Shown in pieces: positions 1 through 11,090 of a DNA stretch of 64,000 bases (its first letter is position 1; every line of letters starts with the position of its first letter). The stretch lies in assembly GCA_037974665.1 (NCBI GenBank), contig CM075768.1:65437816-65501815 (forward strand), read 5' to 3'. This DNA comes from Ehretia macrophylla. Taxonomy: Eukaryota > Streptophyta > Magnoliopsida > Boraginales > Ehretiaceae. Under the pieces are notes generated by a model. That model saw only the letters and a list, made by a program, of their open reading frames with translations. It did not search any database and was not told where the DNA came from. Made by a program: the position numbers and the translations under genes.

Positions 1-68
1 TTCGGTAATAGAAATTTCGTAGAAAAAGTATCTTGGCAACCTTAACCAGGGCAAAAAAAATTGAAAAG

Positions 69-187
69 AGGTTGCAACACGAGGACTTCCCAGGGGGTCA
101 CCCATCTTAGTACTACTCTCGCCCAAGCACGCTTAACTTCGGGGTTCTGATGGGATCCGATCCATTAGTGCTGGAATGATCACACCC
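69..187 (-). rRNA. 5S rRNA: 5S rRNA copy 1 (type A)
   Basis: Full length at 119 nt. It differs from the window consensus at RNA positions 6, 13, 26, 28, 45, 81, 116 and 119. The changes at the two ends weaken the terminal helix, so a working gene is doubtful. Confidence 0.93.
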
Positions 188-510
188 ATCATGTTGAGGG
201 CACAATTCTTATATTTGTTAACGGCTCACAGTCCCATCCTAGAGGGATGGCCCATTCAAAAGGTCCAATGGGCTTAACGAGAACCCATCCGCTTTAACAA
301 TGCAGCATCCTCGCAAGAAGTGATATAGACGCGTTGTAGAGCACTCTAATGTCCCGTGAGTAAGGTTGTCGTCCTTTTAACAGCTCACGACGTACGATGC
401 GGGACGAAAAAATATAGCAAAAGAAGAAAAATGGCCTGAAACCGATGAAAACGTTCGATTTTAGGCTCCAAAAATGGGCAAAATGAGCAAGCTGGCTGGC
501 CCCGTCGTAG

Positions 511-525
511 AGCTCTCAGAGAGCT
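511..525. other. Conserved spacer palindrome
   Basis: AGCTCTCAGAGAGCT is a perfect 7 bp inverted repeat around one base. It recurs, sometimes with a base change, in mid-spacer of most 5S units. It could mark a protein-binding dyad or be a chance dyad carried by repeat copying. No function is assigned. Confidence 0.6.
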
Positions 526-746
526 TTGCAACGGTATGCTATGCGCCGCGTAACTCCTTACGGACCAAAAGTTATGGGCACCGGCGCGACGGAGACCTGG
601 TCACAAGCCCTACACCCTCGGTTTACCGGCCCAGCCTCTACGTGAAGCGAAGTTGTCTTACCCAATGTTCCGTGGGATTCGATAATAGAAATGTGGTGGA
701 TAAAGTATCTTGGCAACCCAAATCGAAGCAAAAAAAATTGAAAAAG

Positions 747-865
747 GGGGTGCAACACGAGGACTTCCCAGGGGATCACCCATCCTAGTACTACTCTCGC
801 CCAAGCACGCTTAACTTCGGAGTTCTGATGGGATCCGGTGCATTAGTGCTGGTATTATTGCACCC
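747..865 (-). rRNA. 5S rRNA: 5S rRNA copy 2 (A-type gene, B-like spacer)
   Basis: Full length and one of the better copies, with changes only at positions 7, 10 and 91. The gene has the type-A base at 101, but its downstream spacer (GATAATAGAAATGTGG) is of the B family. It is therefore a recombinant or converted unit. Confidence 0.95.
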
Positions 866-1423
866 GTCATGTTGAGGGCACAATTACTTTATGTGTTAAT
901 GGTTCATAGTCCCAGCCTATTGAGATGGCCAATTCAAAAGGCCCAATGGGCTTAACGATAACCAATCTGCTTTAACAACGCAGCAGCCTTGCAAGACATG
1001 ATATCGACGTGTTGTAGGGCCTCCTAATGTCCCGCTAGTGAGGTTGTCGTCCTTTTAAAAGCTCACGACGTACGATCCGGGACGAAAAAATAGAGCAAAA
1101 GAAGAAAAGTAGCCTGAAACGGATGAAAACGTTCGATTTTGGGCTCCAAAAAAGGGCACAGCAAGCAAGTTGGGTGCCCCCGTCGTAGAGCTCTCAAACA
1201 GCTTTGCAACAGTATGCTGTGCGCCGTGTAACTCCTTACGGATCAAAAGTTATGGGCACCAGAGCGACAGAGACCTGGTCACAAGACCTATGCCCTCGGT
1301 TTGCGGGCCCGGCCTCTACGTGAAACGAAGTTGTCTTGCCCAATCTTCAATGGGAGTCGGTAATAGAAATTTGGTCGATAAAGTATCTTGGCAACCCAAA
1401 CCAGGGCAAAAAAAATTGAAAAG

Positions 1424-1542
1424 GGGGTGCAACACGAGGACTACCTAGGGGGTCACCAATCCTAGTGCTACACTCGCCCAAGCACGCTTAACTTTGGAGT
1501 TCTTATGGGATCCGGTGCATTAGTGCTGATATGATCGCACCC
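1424..1542 (-). rRNA. 5S rRNA: 5S rRNA copy 3 (type A, degraded)
   Basis: Full length with eight changes (14, 39, 48, 71, 76, 85, 97, 100). Position 71 lies in the intermediate element and 85 and 97 in the Box C region of the internal promoter, so transcription is probably weakened. Confidence 0.93.
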
Positions 1543-1954
1543 GTCATGTTGAGGGCACAATTCCTTTATTTGTTAACGGTTCACAGTCCCATCCTAGAGA
1601 GATGGCCTAATCAAAAGGCCCAATGGGCTTAATGACAACCCATCCGCTGCAACAACGCAGCATCCTCGCAAGACGTGATATCGACTCGTTGTAGGGCCCT
1701 CTAATGTCCCGCAAGTAAGGTTGTCGTCCTTTTAACAGCTCACGATGTACGATCCGGAACGGAAAAATAGAGCAAAAGAAGGAAAGTGGTCTGAAACTGA
1801 TGAAAACGTTCAATTTTGGGCTCAAAAAAGGGCAAAACGAGCAAACTCACTGCCCGCTTCGTAGAGCTGTCGGAGAGCTTTGCAACGGTATGCTGTACGC
1901 CGCGTATCTCCTTACGGATCAAAAGTTATGGGCACCGGAGTGACGGAGACCTGG

Positions 1955-1959
1955 TCACA
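1955..1959. other. Target-site duplication, left copy (TCACA)
   Basis: The spacer consensus here reads GGTCACAAGCC. TCACA precedes the element start TGTCACGCC, and TCATA (27033-27037, one change) follows its end. Five-base duplications are usual for LTR retrotransposons. Confidence 0.88.
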
Positions 1960-3032
1960 TGTCACGCCCCAACCCGACCTATAGAGGTTAGACTAGGGTG
2001 TGATCTAAACGTTCATATCATTTCACATACTTAATCGTTCATTAAGGTTTAACGCTTAACGTTAGCCTAGAACTCCAAAATTTTCTGGAAAACCAGCAGC
2101 ATAACAGCTGTAATTGGCTCCTTAGTTTGACCTAATTTCTAAACACCTCAATTATTCCAATCATTAATCCAATTCCATTAAGGACTCCTATTTTGTCACC
2201 AACCAATTTGCCTACTAGTTTATCTTGAAAGTCTCGTTTGGTTAATAAGCCTAACATGATAACTATGTCCTGTTTATTTTGTCAATTCCTATCATGCAAG
2301 TATCTATTATCCTTTACCTTGTGCATGATCACTAGGTGAGATTAAGTAGAGTTACATTATTTACTTCTTCACCTAGCGGTTCAAACACCTATGATAACTA
2401 CTAATTAAATGACGAAAGTAAACGACCAAATAAAGAGTTCGCCCGGCTACAATCAGTACAAGCCAGAATTAGACCCAAATTACAACGGGGTCATTTACAT
2501 CAATGAAATGAAGAGTTTGCAATCAAACACAATATCCATATAGCTACCACTTTCAGGCAAAGCACAAAAGCACATAGACACTCCCAGGAATCATCAATAA
2601 GCACGTCATCCTTGAGTACCTATTCTTGATCATCTTCACCTGAGATGATAAAAGAGGGTGAGTCCTTATGAACTTAGCGAAGGGGAACGAGAAATAGGTT
2701 TTGAAACTTATTTTTCGGTTCAACTTATGAAAATCCTTTTTGCAAGCATGAATATAACACAATTAAGTACAGAATAGTAATACAAAAGTAAAGGAACAAT
2801 TACCCGTCTTTCATCCCCGAGGTTCTCTAGGAACCAAGCGAGAGTACTTATACACATAGTAAAAAAGATACGGTAAGCTTTTGCTCTCAGTTCATTTCTA
2901 GAATGAGTTGTTGCGGTCGACTTCAAATCATCCCCATAACACGCCAAGTGGGTGTACTCCGGATGTACCCCGAAATCCTACGACCCAACTCTCCGAGGAA
3001 GTCTAGCCCCCAAGCGAGAGAGGGAATGGGAC

Positions 3033-3094
3033 CATAGTAGTCACGGGTGCACCGGCAAGCCCGATGTCGCTCGGTGTGCGTGATCACTACCATG
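3033..3094 (-). other. Conserved LTR hairpin, copy 1
   Basis: The outer arms read CATAGTAG and CTACCATG, so this copy has one mismatch compared with the CATGGTAG of its sisters. Inner arms TCACG/CGTGA are intact, and CACCGG/TCGGTG pairs with a G-U. Confidence 0.7.
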
Positions 3095-4782
3095 CCAGAA
3101 TGAAAGGTTGTTACTTTGTAAGCAATGCACAATTATGACATTTAATATATCACATTAGGAGGACAACAAAGTAGGTTGCCTCCGGACAGTCATAAGATTG
3201 CACATTGACAAGTAAACAAGCGAGGCACGGATAGAAAAGTAATTTCAATTGGAAAGCATATGGAGTTATATGAACATTAAACAGACAGCCACGTAATGCA
3301 CGTAAATCAAGTCATATAACTCGATTCAAAGTCCACGTAATCAAATAATGAGGTTATTTAACATGCAACAACATCTACGTGGGCTCGGATGCAAGAAAAA
3401 GCCTAATTGTCAACATGCAATGATCAAAGTTACATTTAGGACTATAAGGGCAACTACGGGCAGCCTACTAAGCATATAATTACACATAATATCCAAATGA
3501 TCAACACTTAGCAAGTTTGCCTAGTCACTAGGGTTTCCATTTCTTGCTTACCCGTGTGATTAAACCCTAAGTCAACTCAAAATCAATCTCAAGTCATGCA
3601 TCATTTAATTCAACGTCCTCAAGTACTCAAAACAGTCCACAGAACATCCCAACGCCACAATCCCAAGCATTTAATACCACAAGAGAAGTTACAACAAATT
3701 TTCTAAGCATATAACCAAGTGAAACCCTCACTGCAATAGGCTGTTTTCTCACAATCATTAAGATAAGCAAATAATCTCCAATTCCAGTGAATAATATATC
3801 AAATTAAAGCTTAAGACGTGAACTAAAATCAGAAACATACCATGCATCATTTGGAGTTCGGGATCAATAGTTATAGCCGAAATAGGGAGATAGCACAAAA
3901 CTGGCCAGATTTGCACACATTTCAATAATTAACGTTTTTGAGGTCCTTAGGGTGAGATTTAGCCTTAGTCCATTTCTGACAAACATGTCCAGGACTGAAA
4001 AATATATCAGCACAACAAATTTTATACATTTTGGACATCATTTATTAAGTCAAAACTGGTTCGTTCTACAAGGTCAGTGCATCTGCCAAAACCTGCTTCA
4101 TTTTTCCAGATTTCCAGATTCGGACACATTTTAATGATTTGCCATTTTGAGGATTTTAGAGTCAAAATTAGCTTTGGACTATTTCTGCGCAAAATGTTCC
4201 AAACTGGAAAAAATAGTCACCTACCAATTTTTATGCATTTTCAACATCATTTTCCTAGCCAAACTCACCTCGAAACAACAGGTCAGAAAGCTGTCACATA
4301 ATCCGATTTCCCCTATCATCACTTTCAAGCCAAAATCTTGCCATGCATGCTTGAAGAAGCTTATGAACTCACATATAACTCAAGTACAGAAGCAAAGACA
4401 TACATTTAAGAGCATGCATGTGGATTTTTGAAGGATTTTCAAAAGGTTTTAGCCCTCACCTTAGCAAATCAACAAGAAGATGCACAAAACTTGTTGAAGC
4501 ACAAATTTCTTCTTCTTCTTTGCTTAGCCGAGATTCCAACTTGATTTTCTCTAATTTTCCTAGCTTAGTGACCAAGATCTTATTACATGCATGTGGTTAG
4601 AACAAGAAGAAAAGAAATGGAAGCTAAGAAACTTACCTAGGCCGAAAATGGTGACTCAAGAGCTTGCATGTGAGTTTTCTTGCAACCTAGCTAGCTTGGT
4701 TGAGTTCCTTTGCTTGTGGCTTGCCTTGATTAACCATAGGATGATGAAGATGAGCTATAAGGTGAAGATATTCAGCCAAGGC

Positions 4783-4835
4783 CGAGAGAGAGAGAGAAGA
4801 ATGAGAGGGAGAGAGAGAAGTGTGAGGAAGAAAGA
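4783..4835. repeat. GA/CT-rich simple-sequence tract in LTR 1
   Basis: Runs of GAGAGAGA with interruptions, read as CT-rich in element sense. Every LTR has an equivalent (about 9410-9475, 13855-13920, 19223-19280, 26000-26055, 58630-58690 and, as CT on plus, 60335-60370). Its place before the splice-donor-like site fits a transcribed leader. The serine/leucine-rich frames it creates are artefacts. Confidence 0.8.
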
Positions 4836-5364
4836 AGAAAATGACAAGGAATGAAGGCCTTTTGCAATTTTGATGCATGTGGTCGGCCTTGAGGCTATAC
4901 AAGGCTGAATTATTTGTATCACCAATGCATTTTTGAATTGTTTTGGCATGTCTTTTTCAAGGGCCAAGAATGGTAGCTTAGTAGTTAGCAAAAGGTGCCT
5001 TGGGTGCAAGAAAAAATATGACATTGTGTAAGATTGGTCCAAGCATGCATGGATTAAAATAATTTGTTCAAACTTTGGTCTTATTAGCTTGTTATGGCCG
5101 GCCAAGGGCTTGCAAATTGCTGAAATTTCAGATTCTATTTAATACATTATAGATTATAATAAGGGTGAAAATTGAGGTGCATTGGTTTTGGGTGAGAATA
5201 AAGAATAAGGAATGTTTAGGTGTTTGTGTAGATTGAATTGTTTATTGTTAGTGGATTTTGTAGAGATTTGGATTTGGATTATAATAATAGTTAGTGGTGT
5301 TTGTAGGATTATTTTATAGTCTAGTGCTTTGTGTAGGATTCTTTATTGATTAGCGTGTAGACAT

Positions 5365-5815
5365 GATTTTCTATGTCTATGACACGTACTACGAGACACG
5401 CACAGAAATCAATATGGGGCACGAATCACAAGGTAGACATGAACTACGAGGTAAGACACGAACTTCAAGGCTATGGCACATACTTCAAGACTAATGCACG
5501 CAATCCTAGGTGAATGCACGTAAACCAATGCAAGGCACGTAATTCAATGCAATGCACACAAATCGAGGTACGACTCTTAAACCTAGGTTAGAGCACGCAA
5601 TTCAAGGTCAGTGCACACAAATTGAGGTATCGCACTTAAATCGAAGTCAGGGCACGTAAGTCGAGGATTAGGGCACATAATTCTAGGTCAAGGCACGTAT
5701 GACGAGGCATGCATGAAAACCGAGGTAGGGCACGTAATCCAAGGTCAGTCATATCATTCTTGGTCTATGGCACACAAATCAAGGTAACACACGTTATTCG
5801 GGGTCGGGCCTCACA
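5365..5815 (-). repeat. Degenerate ~20 bp CACGTA-core repeat array, LTR 1
   Basis: About twenty imperfect units with plus-strand core GCACGTAATTCTAGGTCAAG and a spacing of 18-22 bp. The array lies at the first ~450 bp of the LTR in element sense, where U3 enhancers sit. The ACGT core resembles plant bZIP/bHLH binding sites. Equivalent arrays occur at 14395-14611, 19805-20258, 26580-27032, 59155-59568 and 59574-59820. Confidence 0.75.
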
Positions 5816-5829
5816 TCCTCCCCTCCTTA
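5816..5829 (-). other. Polypurine tract, left LARD copy
   Basis: The minus strand reads TAAGGAGGGGAGGA directly against LTR 1. This is the expected plus-strand priming site and fixes the element's orientation. Confidence 0.85.
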
Positions 5830-6944
5830 AAAAAATTTCGTCCCGAAATATATTCTTGCCTATTGAGGTCATTTAGACGGATTCCGACCATTGTTATTTT
5901 CCAACTCCGGGTCGTCCTTTGCTCTGTGATCTCTCTTACCACAACGAATTCACTTCCTAGCTTTCTCCAATCATTTAATTCGGTGTGACCCTACATTTAC
6001 AGTTCGTTCCTTTGAACAACTCTATTTTCTCCAATTGATCTTAAGGTCGAGTTCATTAACTAAGGTTAGAATCTCCAAACATAGTCATCAAAGCTGCATC
6101 GGTATTCTAACAATATAACTATAACTCCAAAATCATGACTCATGTTGTATCAATCTTGCATTCATACCTCAAAAGGAATATCACAATAATACCATGATTC
6201 TATGGTGACATACACCAATTTCAAGATGATAGGTCTATATCCGATTTACATATCATATCTACTAGCTTCAAATTGTTAGCACGTAAGACATACACATGTT
6301 ATGGATTATTTCCACGATACGACCCTATTTTCAGGAAGAACTCACCAAACAAACTAATCCGTCTCAAATCTTCATCTATCGATAGTATCATAATCCTTAT
6401 CTCGTAGGTACATTGGATTAACAAATCTTCTAATGACAAGTTTCTCGGCTACAGGCTCCTATTCACTAACATTCTTTCCCAACTTTGTTAACCTTCACGC
6501 TCGTAATCAAGGAGAAAGACCGTTGAGATTCATGAAACTCAAACTCTAAGGTTTATTAAGTACCACCAACAAATTGCCATTGAAATTGCATGGGTAAACT
6601 AATCATGTGGCACTAGTTCAACTTTTCAAGTAAGCTTCATCAGCTTGTGATCCACAATTTATTTCCTTATTCAAATCTCTAATTTCAAGTCACAAGGCTT
6701 CAGAATTTTCTTTTAATCTTATCCAAAACTCCTAAGGCGAATAGTTTCAACCTCGAATAAATTCCACTCATCACAATCCAATGTTACGTCATACTTAAGA
6801 AGACAATGGTCCTACTCACTTAGCAACCTAGTCATTCTTTCGAACACTTAATGGCCGCCAATATATCTTCAACATTAATGTTACTAAGCTGGGTTCATAG
6901 CCATGTAAGTGATATCAATTCTCTACTAGGTTACCAGCCGTACA

Positions 6945-6949
6945 ACAAC
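6945..6949. other. Target-site duplication of nested element (left ACAAC)
   Basis: ACAAC is repeated at 14612-14616. The uninterrupted site is preserved in the sister internal domain near 21386-21400 (GTACAACAACAATCC). Confidence 0.95.
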
Positions 6950-9900
6950 TGTCACGCCACAACCCGGCCTATAAAGGTTAGACTAGGGGGTGATCTAAAC
7001 ATTCAAGTCCTTTCAAGTACTTAATCATTCCAGGAGGTTTAGCACTTAACGTTTTATCCTAGACTCCAAAATTTTTTTTTCGAAAACTGGCAGCATAACG
7101 GCTGTAATTGGGCTCTTTGGTTTGACCTAGTTCTCTAAACACCTCAAAATTTACCATCTCAGTTCCATTTCCAACTAAGATTACTATTTTACCATCAATT
7201 GAATTGCCTATTGGTTATTTCGACGTCCCGTTTGATTTATAACCTAGCATGATACTATGTCTCGTTTGTTTGTTTGACCTCGTTTCAAAATATACATGTT
7301 TAAGATTGGATAAATTCATTTACTTAGTCCTTACTAATACATCATAACCTATGATAATACTAGCGGTAATAAAAGCATAACGATCATAGTAATGTCTAGT
7401 ATCAGTCTACTTAATATAAGTACAAACCAAAATTAGACCCCAAAATACAACGAGGGTCTTTTACATCATGACATTGAGCAACACAAAAGGAAATAGTCTT
7501 CAAGTAACATAAAGTTCACAAGTAGTCACGTTCAAGCAAAACAACAATGACAGGCAATCACCCCTTCTCGCTCCCAATTGGGTGTACTCCGGATGTACCC
7601 CGAAACCTATGACCCAACTCTCCGAGGGTGGAATGCCAAGCGAGAGAGGGAATTGGACCATGGTAGTCACGGGAGCACCGGCAAGTCCTATGCCGCCCGG
7701 CGTTCGTGAAACGCTACCATGCCACAAAGAAAGGTTGCAACCTCGTATGCAATGCACATTTATAACATTTAACATATCACATTAGGAGGACAACAAAGTA
7801 GGTCGTCTCCGAGCAGTTATAAGATCGCACGTTGTCAAGTAATCAAACAAGGCACGATAAGACAAGTAATTTCATTTGAAAGGAATATAGAGCCATATGA
7901 ACATTAAATGGGCAGCCATGTAACACATGCAAGTCAAGCCATATAACTCATTTTGAAGTCCACGTAATCAAGTGATACGATTATTCAACATGCAACAACA
8001 TCTACGTGGGTTTGGTTACAAGAAAAGCTTATTTGACAACATGCAATGGTCAAAATCACATTTGAAGTTAGAAGACATTTACGGGCAGCCCACTAAGCAT
8101 ATAATTCCCACGCAATATTCAAATGATCAATACTTAGCAAAACTACCTAGTCATTAGGGTTTCCATTTCGTATATATTCATGCAATTTAAGCCTCAACCC
8201 AACTCAAAGTCAATCTCAAACCATGCATCATTTAATTCAACACCCTCAAACATTCAAAATAGTCCATACAACATCCCGAAGCTACAATCCCAAGCATTTA
8301 ATTCAACAAGAGGAGTCACAACAATTTTTCTAAGCACAACATTAAGGGAAACCCTTACTGCAATAGGATGTCTTCTCACAATCAATAGGATAATCAAACA
8401 AACTCCAAATCTAGTGAATAAGATGTCAAATTAAAACTTATGAAGTTAACTAAAATCAGAAACAAACCTTGCATCAATTAGAGTTCGGGATCATTAGATA
8501 TAGTGGAAACAGTAAGATAGCACAAAACTGTCCAGATTTTCATACTTTTCAGAAATTGACGTTTTTGAGGTCTTTAGGGTCAGTTTTAGCCTTGGTCCAT
8601 TTCTGACAAAATTGTCCAGAACTGAGAAATATAGCAGCACACCAAATTTCATTCATTTTGGACATCACTTACTAGGTCAAATATGGTTCGTTCCACAAGG
8701 TCAGTGCATCTGCCAAAACCTGCTTCAATTTTTCCAGATTTCCAGATTTGGTCACATTTTAATGATTTGCCATTTTAAGGACTTTAGAGTCAAAATTAGC
8801 TTTGGCCGATTTCTGGGAAAAATGTTCAAAACTTTCCAAAATGGTCACCTACCAATTTTTGTGCATTTTAAACATCACTTTCCTAGATAAACTTACCTCG
8901 AACAGACTGGTCAGAGAGCTGTCAACAATTTCGACTTCACCTAGCATCATTTTCAAGCCAAGAAATTGCCATGCATGGTTGTTTAAGCTTATGAACGACC
9001 ATATAGCTCAAGTAAAGAAGCAAATACACACATTTATGAGCATGCATGTGAATTTTTGAAGAGTTTTCAAAAGGTTTTAACCCTCACCTTAGCAATCAAC
9101 CAAAAGATGCTCAAAAACCTTGTTGAAGCTCAACTTTCTTCCTCTCCTTGCTTAGCCGAAATCCCAACTAGCTTTTCTCTATTTTTCCTAGCTTAGTGAT
9201 CAATCTCTTAGTACATGCATGTAGTTAGGACTTGAAGAAAAGAAATGGATGCCAAGAAGCTTACCTAGGCCGAATGGAGTCTTCAATGCACATGCAAGTG
9301 TGATTTTCACTTCTTAGCTAGCTCGGTTGAAGTCTTTTGCTTGTGGCTTGCTTGGTTTAGCTATGGTGTGAAGAAGAGAAGCTATGGAGATGAAGAACTC
9401 AGCCAAGGCCGAGAATGAGAGAGGAAAATGAGAGGGGAGAGAGAAAGAGTGAGAGAGAAATGAAGAAATGACAAATAAATGAAGCCTTTTGCAAATTTGA
9501 GGAGCATGTCGGCCTTGGGCTTCCAAATTCAGCATTTTGTGTCTTCAATGTGCAATTTGAAATTCCTAGGATGGGCAAGCATGATGTGGCTGAAAATAGT
9601 GTGAAAATGGTAGGGTTTTTTAGCAATTTTTAAAGCATTTGTGTCATAGAATATCTAAGCATGCATAGTTGATTATAAAATTGTTCAAACCTTGTGCAAA
9701 AACCATGGTATGGTCGGCCAAGCTAGCTTCCAATTCTAAATTTTTGTCAACTTTTGATCATTAATTAATTGTGTCTTGAAAGTGCAAAAAGAATAAGGAA
9801 TAAAGAATGAAGAATGCTTAGTGTTTGGTGAGTTTTGTCTTCTAGTGAGTTGAATTAGGATTATTATATTGACAGTGGATTTTGTAGGATTGTTTAATAG

Positions 9901-10008
9901 TCTAGTGCTCCGTGAAAGATGCTTTCTTGATTAGCGTGAAGGTACGCTTTCCTAGGTCTAGGGCACGCACTACGAGGTAGGACACGAACTACGAGACGAA
10001 CGTACATT
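6950..10008 (-). repeat. Nested element 3' LTR, truncated
   Basis: It matches the 5' LTR from TGTCACGCC onward but stops near GACGAACGTACATT, where gag-related sequence follows directly. It also lacks about 300 bp present in its partner (11690-12010). The junction near 7561 joins GGCAATCA to CCCCTTCTCG. Confidence 0.88.
7659..7721 (-). other. Conserved LTR hairpin, nested 3' LTR
   Basis: Outer arms CATGGTAG/CTACCATG and TCACG/CGTGA pair fully. The inner CACCGG/CCGGCG keeps its CCGG core. Confidence 0.75.
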
Positions 10009-10009
10009 C

Positions 10010-10810
10010 TTAAACTTGGAATTTCCTCTGCTGACCTGGAGGCTGGTATGGTTTCTTGCTCGGCTGGCTCGAACCAGCTCCATCTAGTTTCCTCTTCTCA
10101 ATCGAGAGGCAGCAACAAAGAGAGCAGAATAAGTATCGAAATCATGAGAAGCTAACTGGTCCTGAATCTCTGGCCTCAATCCAACAGTAAATTTTGCACA
10201 TTTTCGCCTCCGTAGTACAAACCATATATTGAGCATAACGGGACAGTCGATCAAAACATGCCTCGTACTGGGCCACTGTCATATTACCCTGGGTCAAGTG
10301 CATGAACTCCTCGATCCGCCTCTGCCGGGAAACTGCAGGTACATATTTCTCCTTAAATGCCTTAACGAAGTTACCCCACAAGCGAGGTGTCTGATCAGTC
10401 TCCTACAGTGCCTCTACAGTGTGGCACCAATGCTCGGCATCCCCATGGAACAGAAATACAGCAAACTCCACTTTCTATTCATCTGTATAATCAAGTGGCC
10501 TGAAAATCTTCTCGATCTCGGACAGCCAAGCCTCTGCTTTCTCATCATCAGCTTCCCCGTAGAATTTAGACGGGCGAAAGTCAAGGATTTCCCTCATTCT
10601 GCTATGTCTCCCATGGTTACCCTCATTCCTGTTGTTGATGTTGTTGTTGTTGGCTTCACGAGCATCCTGACGCTCCATCACACGTGATACACGATCCATG
10701 GCATTTGCCATCATATTAAACATAGCTATACCGGGATTAGTCTGATAAGCATCCCCGGTCTCTTGAGGTTCACCGCTCCTATTAGTAGTACGGGTACTAG
10801 GGCCAGCCAT
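10010..10810 (-). pseudogene. gag: Decayed gag of a Tekay/Del-like Ty3/gypsy retrotransposon
   Basis: Gag forms the structural shell that packages retrotransposon RNA. The minus-strand frame starts at 10810 (MAGPSTRTTNRSG). It shows a typical plant Ty3/gypsy Gag core: a PSKFYGEADDEKAEAWLSEI-type segment, then WGNFVKAFKEKYVP and the MTVAQYEACFDRLSRYAQ motif. Two in-frame TAG stops (10475-10477 and 10403-10405) and a frameshift near 10175 break it. Beyond the shift, another frame continues Gag-like to about 10010. The zinc knuckle and all of pol are missing, lost in the deletion that fuses gag to the 3' LTR. It cannot encode a functional protein. Confidence 0.88.
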
Positions 10811-11050
10811 CTATAGGCACAAATTACGATGTACAATTTATTGAAATATGACAATTAAGAATCTAACGCATATGATATGCAACATAATATAGGTACAATT
10901 CTAAATAAAAACATTTAAGGCATGTAAGTCACTTAAGCACATAGAACATAGAAGGCACATTTATCACAAAATAACACATAGACAAGTCATCCTAATTATC
11001 TTAGGGCTCTACCCACGGTCCGAGAGTTAAACCCAGCTTAAGCAATCTAA
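10811..11050 (-). other. Leader (5' UTR) of nested element
   Basis: AT-rich and non-coding. Its first part after the PBS matches the LARD leader, including CTCTCGGACC and AGCCCTAAG. This shared leader links the two elements. Confidence 0.8.
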
Positions 11051-11062
11051 GCTCTGATACCA
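11051..11062 (-). other. Primer-binding site, nested element
   Basis: The minus strand reads TGGTATCAGAGC, complementary to the 3' end of plant initiator Met-tRNA. It lies 28 bp from the LTR instead of 13, because ATTCTTCTAAGGTG is duplicated in tandem (11062-11092). Confidence 0.92.
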
Positions 11063-11090
11063 TTCTTCTAAGGTGAGCATTCTTCTAAGG

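Larger units (their letters stand above)
1..1959 (-). repeat. 5S rDNA tandem array, left segment
   Basis: Three 5S genes at a 677-678 bp period with spacers of about 558 bp, all transcribed leftward. The window opens inside a spacer. The segment ends where the 25 kb retrotransposon enters the spacer at the target TCACA (1955-1959). The same spacer sequence resumes at 27038. Spacer landmarks repeated in nearly every unit are a GGCCCAATGGGCTT motif about 75-88 bp upstream of each gene, the palindrome AGCTCTCAGAGAGCT in mid-spacer, and an A8 run just left of each gene. Confidence 0.97.
1960..5815 (-). repeat. LARD LTR 1 (leftmost, 3' LTR in element sense)
   Basis: A 3856 bp LTR bounded by TGTCACGCC and CCTCACA. 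In element sense (right to left) it has degenerate ~20 bp CACGTA-core repeats (about 5365-5815), an AT-rich stretch, a CT-rich leader (GA-rich on plus, about 4783-4835), a splice-donor-like CCTAG/GTAAG near 4640, the conserved hairpin at 3033-3094 and a splice-acceptor-like site near 2643. The short reading frames within it are broken and differ among the three LTRs. Confidence 0.92.
5816..6949 (-). mobile_element. LARD internal domain A, 3' part
   Basis: Non-coding. Directly inside the polypurine tract the minus strand still resembles the usual end of a Del/Tekay polyprotein, clearest in the sister copy at 20259 (FRDEILLRRGGCEA, running into the LTR). That suggests descent from an autonomous element. 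The rest is AT-rich and shows no recognisable pol. It is cut at ACAAC (6945-6949) by the nested element. Confidence 0.85.

Noticed and set aside
4687-5105. Minus-strand frames rich in leucine and serine in the LTRs, with equivalents at 9314-9626, 13762-14110, 19130-19548 and 25905-26323.
   Set aside because: They are translations of the CT-rich leader tract and differ in frame between LTR copies.
5365-5815. CRISPR-like regular repeats.
   Set aside because: Units are degenerate, with no unique spacers of constant length, and they sit inside a plant LTR.
7582-7785. A 67-codon plus-strand frame kept in the nested LTRs (also 12030-12233, and on minus at 61996-62199).
   Set aside because: It is antisense to the element and overlaps the conserved hairpin. 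Its conservation is explained by nucleotide-level constraint.
10229-10687. A 152-codon plus-strand frame opposite the gag remnant.
   Set aside because: It is the shadow of gag on the other strand, and the minus strand carries the recognisable Gag motifs.
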